Shown here piece by piece: positions 1 through 5,150 of a DNA stretch of 7,256 nt (within the stretch, counting starts at the first letter, position 1; each line of letters begins with the position of its first letter). The stretch is from Candidatus Omnitrophota bacterium (GTDB lineage: Bacteria; Omnitrophota; Gorgyraeia; Duberdicusellales; 4484-171), in assembly GCA_023818995.1 (NCBI GenBank), contig JAMWDA010000079.1:1-7256 (forward strand), read 5' to 3'. Below the pieces are notes generated by a model. The model worked only from the letters and a program-made list of their open reading frames with translations, did not search any database and was not told the DNA's origin. The position numbers and the translations under genes are program-made.

Positions 1-614
1 TATGAGGGATTGAAACGTCTTGCGGTAAAAGTAAAGTATCTATAAACTTCATCGTTGTTAGCCTACCTATGAGGGATTGAAACGGTTGTGTTACCTTTCA
101 CGAACAAAGATTATGGTTTGTTGTTAGCCTACCTATGAGGGATTGAAACTTCAATATATTGTGCAATGAAAAAAGTTGTGGGTATTGTTGTTAGCCTACC
201 TATGAGGGATTGAAACCAAGTTCAAGTTGTTCAAGTTGTCTCCTTAAAGAAAGTTGTTAGCCTACCTATGAGGGATTGAAACTCTGAATAAGTTAAATCT
301 TCAAATTTTTTCCAGCCACGTTGTTAGCCTACCTATGAGGGATTGAAACGAACTAATTCCGCCTCCTGTTTTATCCCAGACAAACCGTTGTTAGCCTACC
401 TATGAGGGATTGAAACCCTTTTTTTTTTTTACCATTCCTTTTTACAGATTTCGTTGTTAGCCTACCTATGAGGGATTGAAACTCTTGCATTTTGTCTGTA
501 GTTTCAGAAGAAAACATTGTTGTTAGCCTACCTATGAGGGATTGAAACCTTACAAATAAAGTTGAACCTTAAATGTAAACTAATTATTAGTCTACCTATA
601 TGAGCTATGGAAAC
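1..614 (+). CRISPR. CRISPR array, trailer end, Cas6-type 30-nt repeat
   Basis: Eight identical 30-nt repeats (starting GTTGTTAGCC, ending GGGATTGAAAC) begin at 54, 120, 187, 253, 320, 387, 453 and 519. The last 16 nt of another lie at 1-16, and a degenerate copy ends the array at 583-614. The nine spacers are 37, 36, 37, 36, 37, 37, 36, 36 and 34 nt, all different. The repeat end ATTGAAAC is the usual 8-nt 5' handle of crRNAs made by Cas6 in type I-B and type III systems, so the array should be transcribed on the + strand. The degenerate repeat at the right agrees with that end being the trailer, with the oldest spacers, and with a leader outside the window to the left. The repeat has only weak potential for a hairpin (CCT-ATG-AGG). 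No cas gene is visible, so the subtype cannot be fixed. Confidence 0.98.
583..614 (+). repeat. Degenerate terminal CRISPR repeat
   Basis: This 32-nt copy keeps the repeat core TCTACCTA and the end GGAAAC, but carries a 2-nt TA insertion and about six substitutions against the otherwise invariant repeat. A decayed last repeat marks the trailer end of CRISPR arrays, because new units copy the leader-side repeat. The spacer before it (549-582) is 34 nt, the shortest of the set. Confidence 0.9.
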
Positions 615-624
615 ACGTTGAGGT

Positions 625-659
625 TTCAAAATTCAAGATTCAAGGTTCAAAGTTTAAAT
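625..659. repeat. Heptanucleotide tandem repeat, five units
   Basis: Five consecutive 7-nt units follow the array by 10 bp: TTCAAAA, TTCAAGA, TTCAAGG, TTCAAAG and TTTAAAT. The first four share TTCAA and differ only in the last two bases; the fifth is more diverged. It is not part of a CRISPR repeat. Short heptad runs of this kind are seen in intergenic DNA of some bacteria; no role is evident. Confidence 0.7.
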
Positions 660-878
660 AATTTAAAGAATTGATAAGTTGTATTAATATAAAAATTACT
701 TTAAACGAGACATAAGTTAAATTTTTCTATTTAGGGGATTATAAGCCAGTTAAGAGATGATCAATAAACACAAGTTATGTGTAAACATATTGTTTTTTAA
801 AGAACGCCTAAATACGAAAGTGTACAATTATCTTTACCTGCTTTCCTTAATTAAAGTTTTATTCACTTCTAAAAGCGG
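660..878. other. Non-coding interval with no gene seen
   Basis: No reading frame with a ribosome site or recognisable protein similarity was found between the array and the promoter at 879. The one notable item is a 14-nt sequence at 799-812 (AAAGAACGCCTAAA) that recurs exactly at 2566-2579, where it encodes the last residues and stop codon of the DUF4870 gene. Otherwise the interval is AT-rich with short homopolymer runs. Confidence 0.6.
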
Positions 879-906
879 TATAATACTTCTAAAATTGCGA
901 AGTATT
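865..906 (+). promoter_or_regulatory. Promoter-like TATAAT with overlapping inverted repeat
   Basis: A perfect -10 hexamer TATAAT lies at 879-884, about 100 bp before the small membrane gene at 982. The best -35 at the right distance (TTTTAT, 857-862, 16-bp spacing) is poor. An inverted repeat AATACTTC-N9-GAAGTATT (882-889 and 899-906) starts inside the -10 box and covers the expected transcription start. A direct repeat ACTTCTAAAA at 865-874 and 885-894 is spaced 20 bp, close to two helical turns. This arrangement suits a repressor operator, or a hairpin at the RNA 5' end. The regulator is unknown and the assignment is inferred. Confidence 0.45.
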
Positions 907-981
907 GCTGAGGGTTAAATAGATTAAATTTAAGGCAATTCTTTAAAAAGAGGGAGTTGCTTTTTGGGTTAGGGGGTATTT

Positions 982-1185
982 ATGATAAATCCCAAGATTA
1001 GTTTGGCAGGTAGGGCGATAGGGATACTTGCTGGTATTATTTTTGTAGGAATATTGTATATTTTGAGCATATTCTTTGGTGAAAAAGGTGTTTGGATATT
1101 TTTATCAGTTTTATTTGGTATGGTAGGATTATTTTTTGTTTATTTGGTAATAAAGTTAATTATTAGATTATGGAGACAATCCTAA
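982..1185 (+). CDS. Small two-helix membrane protein, unknown function
   Basis: The 67-residue product is almost wholly hydrophobic, with two predicted membrane helices at about residues 12-32 and 37-60. They are joined by a short polar turn (GEKG), and the C-terminus is basic (IRLWRQS). The N-terminus has Lys5 and Arg11 before the first helix, which would keep both ends on the cytoplasmic side as a hairpin. A G-rich ribosome site (AGGGGGT, 971-977) stands 4 nt before the ATG, rather close. A TATAAT promoter with an inverted repeat lies about 100 bp upstream. I recognise no family. Small proteins of this kind often modulate membrane complexes or are phage or toxin peptides, but nothing here decides. 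The next possible ORF starts directly after the stop codon. Confidence 0.6.
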   Translation: MINPKISLAGRAIGILAGIIFVGILYILSIFFGEKGVWIFLSVLFGMVGLFFVYLVIKLIIRLWRQS

Positions 1186-1341
1186 ATGAATAAAAAACAA
1201 TTCTTGGGTAATATAGAAGTGTTGCTATTAATCGGCTGCATTAAATTTACTGCTGAGGAGGAGAGAACAAACTTAATCACCCCTTTTGGTTTTCTCCGGC
1301 AAAAACCTATACAAAATTGCCCTATAAACATAACTCAATGA
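1186..1341 (+). CDS. Possible 51-residue ORF abutting the preceding gene
   Basis: An ATG follows the TAA of the preceding small gene with no gap and opens 51 codons to a TGA. The product begins MNKKQFLGNIEVLLLIGCIKF, polar then hydrophobic, and ends in a polar tail with no recognised motif. A weak GGAG lies about 10 nt before the start, inside the upstream gene, so translational coupling is possible. The length is within what chance gives in AT-rich DNA. It may be a real small peptide, a truncated gene or nothing. On the opposite strand a 57-codon frame with ATG at 1443-1445 overlaps its end and is no better supported. Confidence 0.25.
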   Translation: MNKKQFLGNIEVLLLIGCIKFTAEEERTNLITPFGFLRQKPIQNCPINITQ

Positions 1342-1479
1342 ACACAGGCCAAAGATATTTACCCGCTCATCTAAATAAGATGGTTTAATTTCCTTAAAAT
1401 TAGACACTAAAGCTTTATATCTAACATAGAATTTAATCCTTAGCATCCCTTTAACAATAATCCTTCCAAGGGGGTAAAG

Positions 1480-1740
1480 ATGCAAGAAGTAATTACCCTC
1501 ACAGTGGAAGAGTAGTTAATATACGAAGGGATTAAATATAGTTTTAAAAGGGTTAATGAAAGTAAAAGAAATACCCCTACTATTTTAGGCTTTCTACAAG
1601 TTGGATTATCTGTTAAGAATAAGGTAAGAAAGAGGACATTTTTATGTTGCAACAACAAAAAACATTTATCCGCTTGTTTTATAATAAATTTCTTGTATAA
1701 TAAACTATTGTATAAGGAAAGATTAAAGATTTTTTCATAA
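1480..1740 (+). pseudogene. Possible broken small gene with an early TAG
   Basis: The ATG is preceded by a good ribosome site (AAGGGGG, 1469-1475). The frame gives MQEVITLTVEE, then TAG at codon 12, and continues open for 74 more codons to TAA. A start with a ribosome site, one nonsense codon and a long following open stretch suggest a small gene lost by a point mutation. Chance is not excluded. I recognise no family in the translation, which is Lys/Arg-rich in the middle (VKNKVRKRTF). A 72-codon opposite-strand frame covers most of it and shows no ribosome site. Confidence 0.25.
1674..1701 (+). promoter_or_regulatory. Possible promoter TTGTTT-N16-TATAAT
   Basis: TTGTTT at 1674-1679 and a perfect TATAAT at 1696-1701 are 16 bp apart. 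A start near 1708 would transcribe the decayed frame that begins near 1769. AT-rich DNA produces such matches by chance, so this is weak. Confidence 0.3.
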
Positions 1741-1768
1741 TAGATATAACCTCTGCCAGGTAGATAAA

Positions 1769-2014
1769 GTGTTTATAGCATATATCAAATATGATAAGAT
1801 CTCAAATTTTCTAACAGTAGTAGGTTGGTGGATAATTTTAGAGATCAAAAGCCAGATCTTAGATGCTGAAAACAAATAAATTTTCAAAGAACTGCTCTGT
1901 GACAACATATAAGAATATACAGAACAACTTCCATTTAGAGTGATAGTAAGGAAGCTTTTCCCTTGTGTTTCGGCTGGTATTAAGTTATTAAGTCTTTGCT
2001 TAGGCTTAAAGTAG
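1769..2014 (+). pseudogene. Possible decayed ORF with two internal TAA codons
   Basis: One frame from GTG at 1769 reads VFIAYIKYDKISNF and on to DAENK, then TAA (1877-1879), ten sense codons, TAA (1910-1912), and a further 33 codons ending LCLGLK before TAG. The residue composition resembles protein (TVVGWWIILEIK, QLPFRVIVRKLF), and the same frame is open upstream to about 1727. No family is recognised and no ribosome site stands before the GTG. It may be the worn remainder of a gene or a chance run. Confidence 0.2.
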
Positions 2015-2144
2015 TTGTGGAGATAATAACCCTGTAGAGCTATAAAGCTACAGAGATAAAAGCATACTTAGATATTTTATATGGATGTTTAAGTGTATCT
2101 TGTTTGTTTCCTGTTTATTGTGTGTTTAGATATATTAAGGTGCG
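2015..2144. other. Non-coding gap with a small hairpin
   Basis: No gene is seen here. A perfect 6-bp inverted repeat (CTGTAG at 2032-2037, CTACAG at 2048-2053, 10-nt loop) lacks a following T run, so it is not a standard terminator. The rest is T-rich and unstructured. Confidence 0.4.
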
Positions 2145-2174
2145 TTAAAGGAATATTTATTTTGTGATTATAAT
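2145..2174 (+). promoter_or_regulatory. Probable promoter of the DUF4870 gene
   Basis: A perfect TATAAT at 2169-2174 follows TTAAAG (2145-2150) with an 18-bp spacer, and TG lies at 2164-2165 upstream of the -10 box. Transcription would start near 2181, leaving a leader of about 60 nt that carries a hairpin and the ribosome site. Confidence 0.5.
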
Positions 2175-2202
2175 ACATCTTGTATTTAAGAATATAAACA
2201 AA

Positions 2203-2218
2203 GTTCTTGCGAAAGAAC
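2203..2218 (+). promoter_or_regulatory. 5' leader hairpin with GCGA tetraloop
   Basis: GTTCTT-GCGA-AAGAAC forms a perfect 6-bp stem closed by a GNRA-type tetraloop. It ends 8 nt before the Shine-Dalgarno of the DUF4870 gene. It could stabilise the mRNA 5' end or tune translation; this is inferred from position only. Confidence 0.45.
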
Positions 2219-2239
2219 GAAAATAAAAGGAGGTGGAAT

Positions 2240-2578
2240 ATGGAGCAAAAAGATTTAGGAAAAACATCAACAGGAATTAATGCAAATTTAGCAGCGCTTC
2301 TGAGTTATCTTTTAGGTTTTATAACAGGGATTATCTTTTATGTCATTGAAAAAGAGAACAAATTTGTGCGTTTTCACGCTATGCAATCAATAGTGGTTTT
2401 TGGATTCTTGTTTTTAGTTTCTGTGGTTTTGGGATTTATACCATTTGTAGGTTGGTTTATAAATATATTGGTATCATTAGCATCTTTTATTCTTTGGATA
2501 ATCTTAATGATTAAAGCCTATCAAGGAGAGCGTTTTAAACTTCCTATAGCCGGTGATATTGCAGAAAAGAACGCCTAA
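2240..2578 (+). CDS. DUF4870 (Tic20-like) small membrane protein
   Basis: The 112-residue protein has the order typical of DUF4870 proteins. A short polar N-terminus leads to helix 1 (about residues 15-36, NLAALLSYLLGFITGIIF), the conserved charged turn EKENKFVRFHAMQS (37-50), helix 2 (about 51-69), helix 3 (about 72-93), and the tail KAYQGERFKLPIAGDIAEK. The family is an integral membrane protein group distantly related to Tic20. Its bacterial function is unknown. I chose the ATG at 2240 because a strong ribosome site (AAAGGAGGTG) lies just before it; an in-frame TTG at 2207 sits inside a hairpin and adds only unconserved residues. The gene seems to stand alone, with its own promoter and a weak terminator-like hairpin after it. 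Family assignment rests on motif recognition from memory. Confidence 0.88.
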   Translation: MEQKDLGKTSTGINANLAALLSYLLGFITGIIFYVIEKENKFVRFHAMQSIVVFGFLFLVSVVLGFIPFVGWFINILVSLASFILWIILMIKAYQGERFKLPIAGDIAEKNA

Positions 2579-2627
2579 AATAAAAAAATCTTAAAAATAA
2601 GAATTCACTCCCCTATTGATTAAGAAA

Positions 2628-2672
2628 CCTTTCTATTCAATAGATAGAAGGCATATTTTAATTTATTTATTT
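2628..2672 (+). terminator. Weak terminator-like hairpin after the DUF4870 gene
   Basis: The stretch 2628-2651 can fold as CCTT-CTA paired with TAG-AAGG with one bulged T and a 9-nt loop. A run rich in T but broken by A (CATATTTTAATTTATTTA) follows. The place, 50 bp after the stop codon, is right for a terminator, but the stem is imperfect. Confidence 0.3.
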
Positions 2673-2702
2673 TATATATAAATTTAAAAAGATGAGCTGG
2701 TA

Positions 2703-3000
2703 ATGTTTATTTTTTGGATAGTAAGTATTGTAGCTACTATTCTGTTTACATATGCATTTATGCGTCTTGGTCCATTAGCAAAAATATTGTTGGGGTATCT
2801 TATAGCAGGAACTTTATTTATTTTTAGGGGAAAAGTTTGAAAAAATAGATAAATTTATTAATTATGGGAGAGGGCTTTTAGGTGGGGGGTGGGCTATTGT
2901 TTATTTTACTACCTACGCGATGTATCACTTTGAAGCTTCAAAGATAATTAATAATCAAATCTTAGATTTATTTCTTTTACTCATTGTTGCCTTTGGGGCA
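2703..3000 (+). pseudogene. DUF2339 membrane protein, 5' fragment, frameshifted
   Basis: From ATG 2703 the frame gives 45 codons, including the family segment LGPLAKILLGYLIAG, and stops at TGA 2838-2840. The next frame continues the same protein from 2830: GEKFEKIDKF, then GRGLLGGGWAIVYFTTYAMYHF, a hallmark stretch of DUF2339 proteins, then INNQILDLFLLLIVAFGA up to about 3000. Removing one base from the G run at 2827-2830 joins the two frames, so a one-base insertion explains the break. DUF2339 proteins are large polytopic membrane proteins of unknown function. They normally have a longer N-terminal region before this point, so the 5' end may also be cut. No clear ribosome site precedes the ATG. 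Beyond 3000 the sequence is transposase DNA. Confidence 0.8.
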
Positions 3001-3250
3001 CTCTCCTCAATTAAATCATATACCCAATACCAATTCCCGCTTGTTTCCAGCACTGCTGAAAATGGTTTGGGAATTTTATCCAGCAGTAACCTCAATTCTT
3101 CCGGATTTGTTCTGACCCTCATCTGACCTATTATCTCTCCATCTTCCTTCATTACACTTACATAAGTGGAGTGCTTATGTAAGTCTATCCCTGCATAATT
3201 CATAATGCCACCTCCTGAAAATATTTTCTCATTTTTTCCACAAGTGACAT
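3001..3250 (-). mobile_element. IS110-family insertion sequence remnant, 5' part of transposase
   Basis: On the minus strand an ATG at 3203-3201 with a strong ribosome site (AGGAGG, 7 nt before it) begins MNYAGIDLHKHSTYVSVMKEDG. It continues to SAVLETSGNWYWVYDLIEE, the N-terminal RuvC-like DEDD domain of IS110-type transposases. The first two acidic residues (Asp7 in GIDLHK, Glu53 in LETSGNW) are present. The later KTDKIDA segment with the other two acids, and the serine-bearing C-terminal domain, are missing. Similarity ends at about residue 67, near 3001; the open frame after that (SAPKATMSK onward) is antisense DUF2339. The element is therefore dead unless helped in trans. Between its start codon and the return of DUF2339 sequence lie at most about 55 bp, so the upstream non-coding end is short. 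The left limit is good to a few bases, the right one to about 30. Confidence 0.88.
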
Positions 3251-4051
3251 TACATTATATCATTTTTATTGAGTTACCCAGCTTTACTATATTTTATTGG
3301 GTTTATTTCTACAGCTGTTTGTTTTAGTTTATATCGTTTCTTATATAATAAAAAAGGCGATTCTAATTCTGAAGTAGTTCTACAAAATTTCTATTCTGGA
3401 TTTTCTGTAATGTATTTGACTATGTATATTGGAGAACTGGTTAAACCGTTATGGTTAACATTTAGTATTTTTTTAGAATCTTTATTGGTATTGGTTATGG
3501 GAATATTAATTTTTGATAAATATATTCGTTTATATGCTTTACTGCTTTTAGTCTGGGCTTCTTTGCGTTTCTGTTTTTATAATAACTATCGTATCATAAA
3601 TGGATTTCAAAAGTTGCTTCTTGTATATTGGCTAATAGCTTATGCTTTCGTGGAATATTTTATTTATAGATTTTTTAAAATTAAGTTCATTAACGATATT
3701 ATAAAATCATTTGAAAAATATTTGGTATCATCTATATTTTATCTTGGTTCTTGTTTATCAATATTAGCGATTTTTAAATATATTAAATATACATGGGTTT
3801 CTCTCGGGTTAGGTATATTAGGATTTTTTCTTTTTTTAATAGGATTTTTAATTAAAGAGAAGGCTTTTAGACAAGTAGGATTTATTATAATATTCGGGTT
3901 TACATTGTTAAGAGTGGTTTTTGTTGATTTATTTAAATTATCGGTTATTTATAAGATTATTAGTTTTATTATTCTTGGATTAATTTTTTGTGGCGTGTCA
4001 TTTATTTATACAAAATATGCAATAGATAAGTTAATTCCGAAAAAAGAATGA
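3251..4051 (+). pseudogene. DUF2339 membrane protein, 3' fragment
   Basis: An open frame from 3248 to TGA-free end at TAA-less codon 4049-4051 (TGA) encodes about 266 residues with eight or more hydrophobic segments. The C-terminal part matches the usual DUF2339 ending: a helix, LIKEKAFRQVGFIIIFGFTL, LRVVFVDLFKLSVIYKIISF, then a last helix GLIFCGVSFIYTKY and a lysine-rich tail. A TTG at 3269 is the first possible start, but it has no ribosome site, so I read this as the severed 3' half of the gene beginning at 2703. The segment that should follow VAFGA in the 5' half is not found here, so DUF2339 sequence was probably lost at the insertion. The frame has no stop or shift over 266 codons, implying that the break is recent or that the piece is still expressed. 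Confidence 0.75.
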
Positions 4052-4106
4052 AATGTTTTAGATTTTTAACTATATATAAAATGTAATGAGAAACGCTAAT
4101 TAAGAG

Positions 4107-4552
4107 ATGAAAAAAGAATAGTTTGATAAAGATTTTAAACTTGAACTTATACCTAAACAAATGTTGGAAATGGGTGGGTTTGGGGGTTAATATATTACCG
4201 ATTGCTGTAAATAATTTCCTTCATTTTGGTTTAAGAAAGCTAAGCTATGTTTAGAAATACATGATTAAAAATTAAATTATTTTTGTGTCAATCCTATTCA
4301 ATCACTTTCTGTATGGAGAAAGAAAGGATGGATTTATAAGTATGCCCCTCTTGGATGGTTCTAGTGGTATTGTCGTTATTATATGGGGAGAAGACTTACC
4401 TAAGAAGATAGATGTCAGATTAAAATATGGAGAGCTATGAAGAGACATATCGCTCAGATAAAGAAGAATTGTAGGAAAGGTGATTTGCTATGTAGAAGAA
4501 AAAACAGCGATGGGATTTACTTAATTGGGCTTACAATAGCCGCAAGATATAA
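4107..4552 (+). pseudogene. Decayed gene of a conserved uncharacterised family (WFQWYCRYY motif)
   Basis: One frame from ATG 4107 gives a recognisable protein with six in-frame stops: TAG 4119, TAA 4188, TAA 4212, TAA 4266, TAG 4362 and TAA 4401. Segments read DKDFKLELIPKQMLEMG, GFGG-stop-YITDC, FPSFWFKKAKL, LSVWRKKGWIY, LGWF-stop-WYCRYYMGRR and WRAMKRHIAQIKKNCRKGD. Near the A run at 4499-4504 the frame shifts, and the true C-terminus KQRWDLLNWAYNSRKI ends at TAA 4552. From memory this matches a widespread family with GVFGGKY, RGWFQWYCRYYxGRR and RQRxxLLxWAY motifs; its function is not known to me. By that pattern stop 4362 replaces Gln, 4188 Lys and 4212 probably Glu. The start has no convincing ribosome site. 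The shift and the mixed residues replaced argue for a pseudogene, not stop-codon reassignment. Confidence 0.75.
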
Positions 4553-4566
4553 AGGAGATTTATTTG

Positions 4567-4601
4567 AATTAATTAATATTGAATTATAAATATTATTAAT
4601 T
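4567..4601. repeat. AT-only inverted repeat
   Basis: Arms 4567-4580 and 4589-4601 pair over 13 positions with one bulged base and an 8-nt loop, all A and T. It begins 14 bp after the end of the decayed WFQWYCRYY-family gene. No T run follows, so it is at best a weak transcription stop or an mRNA end structure. Confidence 0.35.
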
Positions 4602-5120
4602 GCGCCTTACCTAATAGGTAGAAATAATTTTTGTAAATTTTTATCTAATGAATACTTGCCTAATAAAATTAAAAATTTAATTATAAAATGGTAGATAAAA
4701 TTTTGATGTCTTATTATTCTCATTTAATAAGAATATTTAGAGAAAGATACTTTGCCCATTATTTTGAGATGGTAAAGTTGAGGTTTATTAAAATCTCACC
4801 AATCCTATATTCGGTAAAATATTGATAAATCCTTCCGAAAAACGTTTGTCTGAATATTGGTATTATTCTATTTTTCTATATTTAGGTTTAAAATAGATAT
4901 TAGTAAAAGTTCCACAGAAGATTTTATATTATTTTAGTTTAAATGTTATAAATTAGGCAATTGTAAAAAAATAATATCTAAGGAGTCCGGGAAGTAAAAG
5001 AACGAAACATTGCTTGGTGTAAAGTAATAAATAGTTAAATTTTAGGATAAATGGAAGTTAAAAAGTTAAAATTTAAAAGAATGGTATTTTTACGTTACAA
5101 TAGCAAAGGAAAGAACAGTA
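4602..5120. other. Long AT-rich interval without an intact gene
   Basis: Nothing here looks like a working gene. An ATG at 4706 opens 39 codons (MSYYSHLIRIFRERYFAHYF onward). It runs, with a one-base step back, into a frame at 4819-4896 reading ILINPSEKRLSEYWYY, then SIFLYLGLK and a TAG, which could be the C-terminus of a lost protein. Neither part matches a family I know. From about 5040 the sequence becomes rich in A with repeats of AAGTTAAAA, leading into the groES promoter. Confidence 0.45.
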
Positions 5121-5148
5121 TTGACAAAATTAGTTAATAAAGTAAAAT
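5121..5148 (+). promoter_or_regulatory. groESL promoter, sigma-70 type
   Basis: A perfect TTGACA at 5121-5126 and TAAAAT at 5143-5148 are separated by 16 bp. The expected start near 5155 falls in the left arm of the CIRCE operator, the arrangement known for HrcA-controlled chaperone genes. Confidence 0.8.
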
Positions 5149-5150
5149 AA

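Noticed and set aside
1273..1485. 70-codon minus-strand frame, or 57 codons from its internal ATG
   Set aside because: Composition is protein-like (FYVRYKALVSNF, YRFLPEKTKRGD), but the first start is TTG without a ribosome site and no family is recognised. It cannot be told from chance.
1440..1658. 72-codon minus-strand frame
   Set aside because: No ribosome site, no recognisable motif, and it covers the + strand frame at 1480 that has a ribosome site.
615..2200. tRNA or rRNA genes in the gene-poor stretch
   Set aside because: No tRNA-like T-arm sequence with matching acceptor stem and no rRNA core sequence were seen on either strand by eye.
2928..2943. Perfect 16-bp palindrome CTTTGAAG/CTTCAAAG
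   Set aside because: It lies within the DUF2339 coding part (residues HFEASK) and needs no regulatory explanation.
2920..3126. 68-codon + strand frame starting at ATG 2920
   Set aside because: Its first 27 codons are the internal part of the DUF2339 fragment and the rest is antisense of the IS110 transposase; it is not a separate gene.
3001..3268. Bridge RNA of the IS110 element
   Set aside because: The non-coding end kept here is at most about 55 bp, too short for a known bridge RNA, and the other end is deleted.
4095..4105. Second CIRCE half site (GCTAATTAAGA, shared with 5173-5183)
   Set aside because: No matching TTAGC arm lies upstream at the required spacing; only an 11-bp AT-rich match is shared.
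4107..4500. Genetic code with TAA and TAG read as Gln
   Set aside because: The family pattern implies different residues at the stops (Lys, Glu, Gln). Ordinary CAA/CAG codons are used in the same frame, groES ends in TAG and groEL in TAA, and the relic also has a frameshift.
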